A DNA stretch of 64,000 nt, from positions 1 to 64,000 of the forward strand of contig NZ_CAAHFN010000059.1 of NCBI RefSeq assembly GCF_900961225.1, written 5' to 3'. Below the pieces are notes generated by a model that saw only the letters and a program-made list of their open reading frames with translations, was not told where the DNA came from and ran no database searches. Positions 53,236 through 61,035 of the stretch are shown here, one piece after another. A program made the position numbers and the translations under genes. How positions within the stretch are numbered: the stretch's first letter is position 1; every line of letters begins with the position of its first letter. This DNA is from Modicisalibacter radicis (GTDB taxonomy: Bacteria > Pseudomonadota > Gammaproteobacteria > Pseudomonadales > Halomonadaceae).

Positions 53236-53952
53236 TCACGTCGTAATTATATTGTGAAGTTCGTCCTTGGAAAAAACGAAAACATCTTGTTCGTTTTTTT
53301 CTCTTTCCCCCATTTTCGTTGCTTTGATCTTGTCGTAGGCGATCTTCACTGCGGTTCTGGCTGCGACACGCTTGCGCCAATCCTCAATGCGAGGAAATTT
53401 TTCGCGGCCCTCAACAGGAGCCATGAACTGAACCCAAGGGAAACACGCGATATCAGCGACAGAATATTCACCTGCCACATAGTCGGCATTTTTCAATTTC
53501 GTTTCGAGAACACCAAAATGCTGTGTAAATATCTTTTCGTATCTTTTTTCGCTGTAAGAGTTGTCGACCTCAGGTGCAAACATTTGAGGATACTGTCTGA
53601 AATGAAACGCCTGGCCGCCAAAGGGCCCAAGGCCAGAGACCTGCCAAAAAAGCCACTGAATTTGCTCCAGCCGCCCGAGAGAATCTGCAGCGATGAGGCC
53701 TCCATGCTTCTCTGCCAGATAAAGCAGAATGGCACCAGACTCTGCAATGACGATAGGCTCGCCACCGATTTTAGGATCTTCGTCAATGATCACCGGGACT
53801 TTCCCAGTGACTGAACCCGCTACTTTCGATGGATCCCGCTGATCTCCCGAAGAAATATCCAATGGCAAGAGGCGGTAATCCGCTCCAATCTCTTCAAGTG
53901 CCATTACGACTTTCGTTACATTCGGGGAAGTCATGAAATATAAGCTGTACAT
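53236..53952 (-). CDS. Glutathione S-transferase
   Basis: 238 residues. The N-terminal thioredoxin-like domain has MTSPNVTKVVMALEEIGADY, the cis-Pro in GKVPVIIDED and the glutathione-binding ESGAILLYLAEK. The C-terminal helical domain contains YVAGEYSVADIACFPWV with the conserved N-capping Ser/Asp. It is of the Ure2p/Nu-like group. It conjugates or reduces electrophiles with glutathione in the cytosol. ATG 53952 has AAGGAGAC upstream, and the longer frame is rejected. It is divergent from a TetR gene with 292 bp between; the only signal seen there is the inverted repeat at 54192-54213. Confidence 0.88.
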   Translation of the reverse strand: MYSLYFMTSPNVTKVVMALEEIGADYRLLPLDISSGDQRDPSKVAGSVTGKVPVIIDEDPKIGGEPIVIAESGAILLYLAEKHGGLIAADSLGRLEQIQWLFWQVSGLGPFGGQAFHFRQYPQMFAPEVDNSYSEKRYEKIFTQHFGVLETKLKNADYVAGEYSVADIACFPWVQFMAPVEGREKFPRIEDWRKRVAARTAVKIAYDKIKATKMGEREKNEQDVFVFSKDELHNIITT

Positions 53953-54191
53953 GGATCGTCTCCTTCTCGTGGTGAGCGTCGTTCTAAAATAACTGCCCGC
54001 CCATACGATGCGGGAAGTCGGCATTAGGAACTTTCAGCTCGAACCATTTGGATAGGCCCGGCGGCGCAAGCCATGCTGCACATTCAGTCACGCTGTATCG
54101 GCAGGTGGCTCACTGCCGCAACGATGACAATCAATGGCGGTATCGCCTACCGTATAGGCCTACGTCCCCGCCCGCAGAAATGTGGAGGGCG

Positions 54192-54213
54192 CCTCCGTTT
54201 AAATATACGGAGG
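54192..54213. promoter_or_regulatory. Operator-like inverted repeat upstream of a TetR gene
   Basis: CCTCCGT (54192-54198) and ACGGAGG (54207-54213) with an 8-bp AT spacer. A further TCCGTTTAG half-site follows at 54219-54227. It lies 31 bp before the TetR start and is probably its autoregulatory site. Confidence 0.65.
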
Positions 54214-54244
54214 AAGCATCCGTTTAGTCAAGGCGATCGATAAA

Positions 54245-54832
54245 ATGACCCCAGATTCATTCACCAAGCCACCCCGGAAGCCACGAGCCGATGGAGAACG
54301 CAATCGCGCCCGATTGATCGAAGCGGCCAGGAAAGTCTTCGCGGAAAAGGGGGCCGGCGCGGGCCTCGAACAGGTCGCGCGGGAAGCCGAAGTCGGCATC
54401 GGTACGCTCTATCGTCACTTTCGGTCACGCGATGCATTGATCACATCGATCTATCAACAGGAGATTGACACTCTCATCGACGCCGCCCCAGCCTTGATGA
54501 ACGAACTCGAGCCACTGCCGGCACTCCGTGAATGGTTACTGCAATTCGTAGACTTTCTTGAAACCAAACAAGGCATGGCGGATGTGTTGAGCACACTCAT
54601 CGGCGGAACGGCGGCACTCTATAGCGGGACGTCGGAGTGCCTTGCCCATGCCATCGAAGCGTTGACCGCCAACGCCGTCGATGAAGGCGCGCTCGACCTC
54701 GACCTCGAACCACTGGATCTGCTCAGGGCCATCGGCGGAGTCGCCAATCTCACCCCCGGCGAGAACTGGAGGCAATCGGCCGTGCAGATGATCGATTTGC
54801 TACTTAAGGGAATGCAGCGCGATAGTGATTGA
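54245..54832 (+). CDS. TetR family regulator
   Basis: 195 residues. The helix-turn-helix region is ARKVFAEKGAGAGLEQVARE, then AEVGIGTLYRHFRSRDALI. The C-terminal part resembles the SbtR-like TetR_C group. ATG 54245 lies shortly after the inverted repeat. It is divergent from the GST-SDR pair and probably controls it. Its stop is followed by a 145-bp fragment and an IS3-type element. Confidence 0.87.
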   Translation: MTPDSFTKPPRKPRADGERNRARLIEAARKVFAEKGAGAGLEQVAREAEVGIGTLYRHFRSRDALITSIYQQEIDTLIDAAPALMNELEPLPALREWLLQFVDFLETKQGMADVLSTLIGGTAALYSGTSECLAHAIEALTANAVDEGALDLDLEPLDLLRAIGGVANLTPGENWRQSAVQMIDLLLKGMQRDSD

Positions 54833-54977
54833 TTGGGGTCAGGGCAAATATTTCCGAAAATCTGACCTTCGGCATTGGAAACGATTGTCACGTAATCGCG
54901 CCCCTTACGGATCGCCGCCCATCGACCGCCAGCCGAGTCGTAACGCAGTCGGACGTGTTGGCTAGGTCTCGACGCAC
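54833..54977. other. Fragment between the TetR gene and the IS3 element
   Basis: 145 bp with a GGTCAG/CTGACC inverted pair near its left side (about 54,837-54,866), like the ends of small transposable repeats. No gene is seen. Confidence 0.35.
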
Positions 54978-55037
54978 TGATCTTGCCCATCAACAGTGGA
55001 CACCTCGTTAAGACATTACACTGAGACGAGGTGACCC

Positions 55038-55337
55038 ATGACAAGGCAAACTCCTTCAATGAAGAAAACCCGCAACCGATACTCCCCGGACTTCAAGGCC
55101 GAAGCGTTGGCACTCGCTAACCGCGTCGGCGCTACCGCTGCCGCTCGGGATCTCAACCTGCAGGCCAGCCAGCTCTATCAGTAGCGTGCCAAGGCCCAGC
55201 AGAAGGCCAATACCTCCGAGCGTGAGCAGACGTTGGCTGACGAAAATGTTCGGCTCAAGCGGCAGCTCGCGGAGAAGGCGGAAGAGCTTGAAATTGCAAA
55301 AAAGGCCGCGGTGTATTTTGCGAGAAGCCTGAAGTGA
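55038..55337 (+). pseudogene. IS3 orfA with an internal stop
   Basis: The frame MTRQTPSMKKTRNRYSPDFK... is interrupted by TAG at 55182-55184. The related copy at 62 kb has a Trp codon there (LYQWR), so a TGG to TAG change is the simplest cause. Past it the frame continues with a leucine-zipper-like stretch, the A6 run and the normal stop at 55335-55337. Confidence 0.85.
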
Positions 55338-56200
55338 AATACGCCTTTATCAACCAACACCGTCAGGCATTCTCCGTTCAGCGCCTGTGCCGCATCATCG
55401 GCGTGGCTAGCAGCGGCTATTACGCCTGGAGACGGCACGAGGGCATGTCATCGCCCAGGCGCCATCGACAGGTAGCTCTCGATCATCGGATAGCCAGCGC
55501 CTTTGACCGAAAAAAGGGGCGTTACGGCGCTCCCCGGCTGACGCTGGATCTGAAGGACGAGGGGCTGCCTGTCAATCGGAAAACCGTCGCTGCCAGCTTG
55601 CGCCGTCAAGGACTTCGTGCCAGAGCGGCTCGTCGATTCAAGGCGACGACGAACTCGCGGCACAGCTTGCCGGTTGCGCCCAACCTGCTGCAGCAGAACT
55701 TTTCGGCGGTGGCGCCCAATCAGAAATGGGTCGGCGATATTACCTACCTTTGGACCGATGAAGGCTGGCTCTATCTGGCGGTTCTGCTCGACCTGTATTC
55801 ACGCAGGGTCATTGGCTGGGCGATGCGTGAACGCATGACAGCGGAGCTCGTCGCTGACGCCCTGCAGATGGCGTTGTGGCGCCGCCAAATGCCGAAGGGG
55901 GTGATCGTTCACAGCGACCGCGGCAGCCAGTACTGCTCAGCGTTGTATCAGTCGATGCTGACCCGAAACGATCTCCACTGCAGCATGAGCGCCAGGGGGA
56001 ACTGTTACGATAACGCCTGTGCCGAGAGCTTCTTCCACAGCCTCAAGATCGAAGCCGTGCATGGTGAGCGCTTCCGAACGCGAGAGCAGATGCGCCGCCA
56101 GGTCTTCGAATACATCGAGCTGGACTACAACCGGCCACGCCGACACAGTGCTATCGGGATGATCAGCCCGGAGACCTTCGAGGCTCGAATGATCGCTTAA
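55334..56200 (+). CDS. IS3-family orfB (DDE integrase domain)
   Basis: 288 residues, intact. HTH_21 motifs ([25 protein letters not shown]) lead into the rve domain. The catalytic residues are in VGDITY (D about 135), HSDRGSQYC (D about 195) and CAESFFHSLK (E about 231). It is normally made as an OrfAB fusion by -1 slippage on A6. With orfA stopped early, the fusion cannot form unless the TAG is read through. Confidence 0.88.
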   Translation: MKYAFINQHRQAFSVQRLCRIIGVASSGYYAWRRHEGMSSPRRHRQVALDHRIASAFDRKKGRYGAPRLTLDLKDEGLPVNRKTVAASLRRQGLRARAARRFKATTNSRHSLPVAPNLLQQNFSAVAPNQKWVGDITYLWTDEGWLYLAVLLDLYSRRVIGWAMRERMTAELVADALQMALWRRQMPKGVIVHSDRGSQYCSALYQSMLTRNDLHCSMSARGNCYDNACAESFFHSLKIEAVHGERFRTREQMRRQVFEYIELDYNRPRRHSAIGMISPETFEARMIA

Positions 56201-56230
56201 GCTGGTGTCCACCAGTGCTGGGTAAGATCA

Positions 56231-56509
56231 GGGCCGAAAGTACGCACCCGCTCGACCTCGGAGTGGGAAAGCTCGGGAGCTTGCCTTTTGCCTCATAGAG
56301 CTATCTTTGCTTCTAGCTGTGGGCTAAAATGAAACGGGACAAAAGGCATGACCTGACCCTCTGCACTCCGCAATGCTTTCCAACTCCCTCCAAGAAGAAT
56401 CTGATCAGCTGCAAATTGTCGTTTTGGTCTATTACCTAGCCCCGGCCAGTAACCGGGCCGGCTAATGACATATAACCGTGCTGTCATGATTGCAAAAAGG
56501 TAGTGACGA
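56231..56509. other. Non-coding stretch right of IS3 copy 1
   Basis: 279 bp. A 64-codon minus-strand frame at 56293-56487 has no family features or ribosome binding site. I see nothing supportable here. Confidence 0.4.
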
Positions 56510-57133
56510 CTAGGCTGTTTGGAGGCTAACCACGAAGGCTTCGGGATTACCGTAGTGCGCTTGGTGGTCGATTACCACATACGTTCCCTTTCGCTCCAGA
56601 ACAAAGCCAGGATATCCTCCCAGCCTGAGCTTTTGCATGAAACGTCTCGTCTCTGCGATGTGCGCCTGCACCGGCATCCCCTTGAGAACGCGACGAAAAT
56701 CCTGTTCGTCCACGCCAATGCTTTTGGCGGCCTCGCTCAGGGAATTTTCTTCGACGACTCGCTCACCCTGTACGTAATGCGCATACTGAATGGCGGCAAT
56801 CATATCCAAACCGGACCCTGGCTCTACAGTCGTTGCGGCCAATACCGCCGCAACTGTCGGTTCTGACCAAAAGATCGTTGCTGGATCGCGGAGCAGCCCC
56901 TCCAGGTAGGCCTCTCCGAATGGCTGTCCGGACAGAGCGGCAATCCGTCCATCGTTTTCACGCAGATATTTACGGGTAGCTGTATCGGGCCGAAGTGGCG
57001 TTTCCCATAATCCACCACCATGAAGGGTAATGTTCATCCCCGCCCCCTTGGCCGCACGCACCAGAAGCTCCGCTCCGTAGCACCAGCCGCATAGCGGATC
57101 ATAAACGTAATGCAGGATGGTCTTATCACTCAT
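56510..57133 (-). CDS. DsbA-family thiol oxidoreductase-like protein
   Basis: 207 residues. Near the start lies HYVYDPLCGWCYGAELLV, with the active-site CGWC of the DsbA/FrnE-type group that includes 2-hydroxychromene-2-carboxylate isomerase relatives. The helical insertion and a C-terminal GGYPGFVLERKG (the cis-Pro region) fit. It has no signal peptide, so it acts in the cytosol. ATG 57133 overlaps the stop of the upstream MFS gene by 8 bp, showing co-translation. The longer frame is rejected. Confidence 0.82.
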   Translation of the reverse strand: MSDKTILHYVYDPLCGWCYGAELLVRAAKGAGMNITLHGGGLWETPLRPDTATRKYLRENDGRIAALSGQPFGEAYLEGLLRDPATIFWSEPTVAAVLAATTVEPGSGLDMIAAIQYAHYVQGERVVEENSLSEAAKSIGVDEQDFRRVLKGMPVQAHIAETRRFMQKLRLGGYPGFVLERKGTYVVIDHQAHYGNPEAFVVSLQTA

Positions 57134-58349
57134 TGTTTTCCCCTGCGGGTACTGAAGTGTTTTGAGTGGCAAATGCCAACCCGAACAGCAGCAAGCCCCC
57201 CAAGCCCAATAGCGCGCCAGTCCACCCCAGAGAGAGGAAGCCCCCACTGGCAGCAATCGTCAGGCCGCCCAGCCACGCGCCGAGAGCGTTGGCAAAGTTG
57301 ATCGCAGAGTGGGTCAATGCAGCGCCCAGGGTCTTTGCCTGCCCCGCCACATCCATCAGCCAGATCTGAAGACCGGGGCCGATGGAAACGATGCCGCCCA
57401 AGAGGAATGTGCCTAAAAGCGCCGTCGGCACACGACCTGCGAGCCATGAGAAAACCGCCAGCAATAAGGTCGTATAAAGAAGGGCACCGCCGATCGTACG
57501 CATCAGGGCGACGTCCGCAAAGCGACCACCAAGCAGCGTGCCAACCACACCGCCGGCCCCGAAAAGGGCGAGAGCAAAAGGAAGATTGGAGTCACTCAGG
57601 CCACTGACCGTAGTCAGAAGGGGCGCGATATAGCTGAAGACACAGAACATGCCGCCGAAGCCGACACCCGCGACCGACAAGGCCAGCCAAAGGCGCGGGT
57701 TGGCGAGACTGCGAAGCTCGGTAGAGAGACTCCCTCCCTCTTGCGCCGACACTTGAGGGACGACGAAGCGAATTGATGCCGCACCCAGCAGACATACGGC
57801 CCCGATCATGCCGAAGGCGATGCGCCACCCGTATGCATAACCAACCCAGGTCGCAAGCGGGGTTCCCACCAGCATCGCCATGGTCAGCCCGAGCATCACG
57901 TAGCCAACGGCCCGCCCACGGTTTGCCGGCGGCACAAGAGAAGCCCCCAAAACCGCCGCAGCACCGAAATATGCCCCATGCGGCAGACCGGCCGCAAAGC
58001 GCGTGATGAGCAGGTAGGTCTGCCCATCGGCCGCGAGGGCGGCTAGGTTTGCCAGGCTATGCAGACCTGCGAGCAGGATCAGAAGACGGCGGCGTGGCAC
58101 TCGCGCCCCCAGGACCGCGAAGAGCGGCGCGCCGATCATCACACCAATCGCGTAGGCGCTGACGAGATGTCCGGCTTGGGGGAGCGAAATGGCAAGATCT
58201 GCCGCGATATCAGGCAGCAATCCCATGACCACGAACTCGCTGGTACCGATGGCAAAGCCGGATAAGCCGATGGCAAGAAAGGCCGCGATCAGAGCCGGCC
58301 CCGTCGCGTTCGTGTTCTGCGGGGCGTGGTTTACGAGGGAGGATGTCAT
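57126..58349 (-). CDS. MFS drug/metabolite exporter (DHA1, AraJ-like)
   Basis: 407 residues with twelve hydrophobic segments. GTSEFVVMGLLPDIAADL at TM1 is typical of the AraJ/YdhP branch, and the motif A region reads APLFAVLGARVPRRRL. Members export sugars, drugs or unknown metabolites with protons. It is the middle gene of a three-gene operon (NmrA-like, MFS, DsbA-like), starting 3 bp after the upstream gene ends. Its own start is ATG 58349. Confidence 0.88.
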   Translation of the reverse strand: MTSSLVNHAPQNTNATGPALIAAFLAIGLSGFAIGTSEFVVMGLLPDIAADLAISLPQAGHLVSAYAIGVMIGAPLFAVLGARVPRRRLLILLAGLHSLANLAALAADGQTYLLITRFAAGLPHGAYFGAAAVLGASLVPPANRGRAVGYVMLGLTMAMLVGTPLATWVGYAYGWRIAFGMIGAVCLLGAASIRFVVPQVSAQEGGSLSTELRSLANPRLWLALSVAGVGFGGMFCVFSYIAPLLTTVSGLSDSNLPFALALFGAGGVVGTLLGGRFADVALMRTIGGALLYTTLLLAVFSWLAGRVPTALLGTFLLGGIVSIGPGLQIWLMDVAGQAKTLGAALTHSAINFANALGAWLGGLTIAASGGFLSLGWTGALLGLGGLLLFGLAFATQNTSVPAGENNE

Positions 58350-58352
58350 TGA

Positions 58353-59015
58353 TTACAACCCACGCGCCGCCGTGAACCGCGACCGGACATGACGCGGCTG
58401 TTCGAGTTCGTCGACAATCGCGATTGCAAGATCTGCAACAGAAATTCCTGCCGGCTTCTCGCCATCCATGAGCAGGGTATCGGTACCAAGACGGTAATTT
58501 CCGGTCCGTTCACCATCCTCGAGAAACGCCGGGGGGCTAACGAACGTCCAGTCCAGTGTGCAATTGTCGGCGGCAATCGCCGCCATGGCATCGCGCGCTC
58601 CCCGCGCGCCGGGTACAACGTATTCCGGAACCTGCGACGTGAATTCTGGGGTATCTACCAGTTGCACCCCCGGAGCCACATACAGGCTCCCTGCGCCACC
58701 GACAACCAAAAATCGTTTGATGCCGCTCAACTCGACGCCGCGCTGGATAGAGGCAGCTCCACGTACGAATTTGTCGTACAGATCGGGGTCGTGCCAGCCA
58801 GGATTGAAGGCCGACACGACAGCGTCTGTGCCGGCCACCGCTTCGGCAACGGACTCGGCGTCGTAGGCGTCTGCGACGATTTGCGTCACGTTGGCCGCCG
58901 GTTCCATTCGGCCAGCTGACCGCACCACCGCAGTAACCTCGTGGCCACGTGAGAGAAGTTCATTCAGCGTAGCGGCGCCGACAAAGCCTGTAGCGCCGAT
59001 GAGAGCAATTTTCAT
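58353..59015 (-). CDS. NAD(P)-binding NmrA/YwnB-like protein
   Basis: 220 residues. It begins MKIALIGATGFVGAATLNEL with the GxxGxxG dinucleotide site. TDAVVSAFNPG and FLVVGGAGSLYV follow, as in the YwnB/NmrA-like atypical SDR group, which lacks the Tyr-x3-Lys. These often sense redox state or reduce quinones. A strong AAGGAGGTC precedes ATG 59015. It is the first gene of the operon divergent from a LysR regulator. Confidence 0.86.
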   Translation of the reverse strand: MKIALIGATGFVGAATLNELLSRGHEVTAVVRSAGRMEPAANVTQIVADAYDAESVAEAVAGTDAVVSAFNPGWHDPDLYDKFVRGAASIQRGVELSGIKRFLVVGGAGSLYVAPGVQLVDTPEFTSQVPEYVVPGARGARDAMAAIAADNCTLDWTFVSPPAFLEDGERTGNYRLGTDTLLMDGEKPAGISVADLAIAIVDELEQPRHVRSRFTAARGL

Positions 59016-59092
59016 GGAGACCTCCTTGAATGGTTCTCTATCAGGATATTTTCTTTATAGTGAGCTGAGTAGACGCCCATTTTCACCAACTC

Positions 59093-59111
59093 TTGTAAGC
59101 CTGGCTAACAA
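59093..59111. promoter_or_regulatory. LysR-type operator overlapping the regulator start
   Basis: TTGTAAGCC and GGCTAACAA flank one T. The arms match at 8 of 9 positions and end right at the ATG of the LysR gene (59112). It is the best palindrome in the 96-bp divergent gap and a likely autoregulatory site. Confidence 0.55.
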
Positions 59112-60077
59112 ATGAATGACCTTAAACCCTATGCTGTCTTCGCTGAAACCGTTTCAACCGGCTCCATGAGCGCCGCTGCAAGGCGCCTGAAAATGACGCC
59201 ATCCGCGGTGAGCCAGACCATACGCACGCTCGAAAATCAGATGGGTGTCACGCTGCTTCACCGGTCGACCAGGAAGCTCTCACTGACCGAAGCTGGAGCG
59301 CGCTGCTATCCTCATTGTCTCCGGCTGTTGGATGCGGCGAACGCAGCAAAGCAGTCCTTGTTACAGGCCCGGGACGCGCCGGTTGGCGAACTACGCATCG
59401 CCGCCCCACTGGGATTTGCCCCCTACATTGCCCCGGCGCTCGCGCCGACCCTTTCGGAATGGCCGAACCTTCGGCTGAGCCTCATCGTGGATGACGCAAT
59501 GATCGACCTCATCGACGCCCGGATCGACATTGCCCTGCGGGTCGGAAAGCTGTCCGACTCCGACTGGGTCGCCCGCAAGCTGTGCGATTTTGAGACAGTG
59601 CTTTGTGCCTCACCGACTTATGCCGAACGGCAAGGAATTCCTCTGGCACCGAACGATCTCGAAGCTCACCAGTGGATTACGGTGTCGCAAGAAATCGTCG
59701 ACTCGTCGCCGCAAGCTAATAGCTCGCCGAACGAACTACTGAAGCTGAGGAAAGGGGCACAAAGGCTGGACATCCCTATCAGAGCACGGATTGTCTGCAC
59801 CAACCAGGTGACAGCACGGCAGATGTGTGAAGAGGGTGCAGGTATGGCGCGGCTTATCTATACCGATGTGCTGCCCTTGCTCGAAAGTGGCGCCCTTGTC
59901 AGGGTGCTGCCTGACTGGAAGTTCGATCCGATGCCGGTAATGATGGTTATGAGGCCGAGCCAAGGTCGGCCCGCCAAGGTAAAGATCGCGTCACAGGCGC
60001 TAAAGCGGCACTTTGCCGACTTGAAATCGAATCCGGAGTCGCACGCTATGACTCAGGGCGGTGGCCCCACTTTATAA
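59112..60077 (+). CDS. LysR family regulator
   Basis: 321 residues. The helix-turn-helix is GSMSAAARRLKMTPSAVSQT (about 17-36), then RTLENQMGVTLLHRSTRKLS. The effector domain from about 90 begins GELRIAAPLGFAPYIAPAL, the CrgA-like group. It is longer than usual at the C-terminus by about 20 residues. It is divergent from the NmrA-MFS-DsbA operon, which it probably activates in response to a small molecule or oxidant. Confidence 0.9.
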   Translation: MNDLKPYAVFAETVSTGSMSAAARRLKMTPSAVSQTIRTLENQMGVTLLHRSTRKLSLTEAGARCYPHCLRLLDAANAAKQSLLQARDAPVGELRIAAPLGFAPYIAPALAPTLSEWPNLRLSLIVDDAMIDLIDARIDIALRVGKLSDSDWVARKLCDFETVLCASPTYAERQGIPLAPNDLEAHQWITVSQEIVDSSPQANSSPNELLKLRKGAQRLDIPIRARIVCTNQVTARQMCEEGAGMARLIYTDVLPLLESGALVRVLPDWKFDPMPVMMVMRPSQGRPAKVKIASQALKRHFADLKSNPESHAMTQGGGPTL

Positions 60078-60436
60078 CAGCCCCACTCGAAAGGTGAGGG
60101 AAGGACCGAGCCATATAGGCTTACGACAGTTCGCCCAGAAGCGAGAAATTCCGGTCAAGGTAGTACACCAACGGTCGCTCGTTGTCGCCTGCCCTACGGT
60201 CGTCCAGCGCTAGGCGTAATGTGCACACCGCCAGCATTGCTGGTCAAACACAGTTTGGCGCGGCGTTCAGTTTCGGGCAAGAGTTTGTACAAAACCGGGA
60301 CAGATTTATTTAAATCCCTTTCGAGGTCGACCCGGCCGACGCATCTCGACCCGAACTCCAGTCCATCGTTCAACCTCATCGATGCAACGTTTCCACCCGT
60401 TAACTTATTACTGACAACGGCCGAACTATCAACGAG
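60078..60436. other. Non-coding stretch after the LysR gene
   Basis: About 360 bp with short frames on both strands that resemble no family. It may include decayed sequence belonging to the DUF2945 relic on its right. Nothing supportable. Confidence 0.35.
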
Positions 60437-60646
60437 TGTCCGCAGACGACTGAGCACCTGGTCGCCATCCTGCTGCGGACTCGTTAATCAGGTAGATCGG
60501 GGTATCTTCGCTTCGTGACGGGTGATTCCAGATTCCTTGATGGTCTGGATCGTCGTCTCCTTAAAGACGTTCTGCACATAGCCATCGGTTGTACCTCCAC
60601 CCCAACCCTATTCCACTTGGGTGCTCGTCTGATAGGCCTGACTCAT
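60437..60646 (-). pseudogene. Decayed DUF2945 gene
   Basis: From ATG 60646 the minus strand reads MSQAYQTSTQVE, then TAG where Trp is expected, then GWGGGTTDGYVQNVFKETTI and QTIKESGITR. EDTPIYLINE in a second frame and SPQQDGDQVLS in a third complete the pattern of DUF2945 (TUDOR-like, short, DNA/RNA-associated of unknown role). A nonsense codon and two frameshifts make it dead. The family call rests on motif memory and is moderate. Confidence 0.5.
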
Positions 60647-60926
60647 GATTTCTCCCTGAACTGATACGTTCTCGACCAAATAATCGTTGTGCGCATCAGT
60701 TTACAGTTATGATCTTTCACCTCCTATAGAACCATCTCCGCGACGCAGTCCTCAAACCGCCAGGGTCGTGCCGAATTGCGGTGAACACCCCTCAATACAG
60801 AGCGCACCCGAACTGAAAACGCTGGGAAACAAACCAATTAGATACGAGAGAAGGTTCGTAGAATATCCCTTCGTGGACGACTCCCGAGATTGCATAGAGA
60901 TTCATTTGCCGGATGGCATTTGTTTA
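60647..60926. other. Non-coding stretch before the MITE
   Basis: 280 bp. A plus-strand frame at 60687-60938 runs into the MITE and lacks a ribosome binding site and any family features. I see no gene. Confidence 0.35.
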
Positions 60927-61025
60927 GGGAACCTCTAAAAACCTCGATTTTTGGATTTGCGCCCCCTCGAAACCTGCATTATCGAGCGATCAATAATTTC
61001 AGGATTCAGGTTTTCAGAGGTTCCC
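60927..61025. mobile_element. 99-bp MITE-like element with 4-bp target duplication
   Basis: The ends are inverted repeats: GGGAACCTCTAAAAACCT on the left, and GGGAACCTCTGAAAACCT on the right when read inward (one mismatch in 18). TTTA flanks it on both sides (60923-60926 and 61026-61029), a target-site duplication. It has no coding capacity and would need a transposase in trans. It sits 10 bp from the stop of the foreign epmC gene. Confidence 0.85.
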
Positions 61026-61035
61026 TTTAGCCCCG

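Larger units (their letters stand above)
54978..56230 (+). mobile_element. IS3-family insertion sequence, copy 1
   Basis: About 1253 bp. The ends are imperfect inverted repeats: TGATCTTGCCCA... on the left and TGATCTTACCCA... on the right when read inward, each followed by a shared GTGGACACC. It carries orfA and orfB in the usual -1 arrangement with an A6 slippery run at 55298-55303. No flanking target duplication is seen. orfA has a nonsense codon, so autonomous movement is unlikely. Confidence 0.88.

Noticed and set aside
56293..56487. 64-codon minus-strand frame beside IS3 copy 1
   Set aside because: No supporting feature; AT-rich debris.
60687..60938. 83-codon plus-strand frame
   Set aside because: No family features, no ribosome binding site, and its end lies in the MITE.
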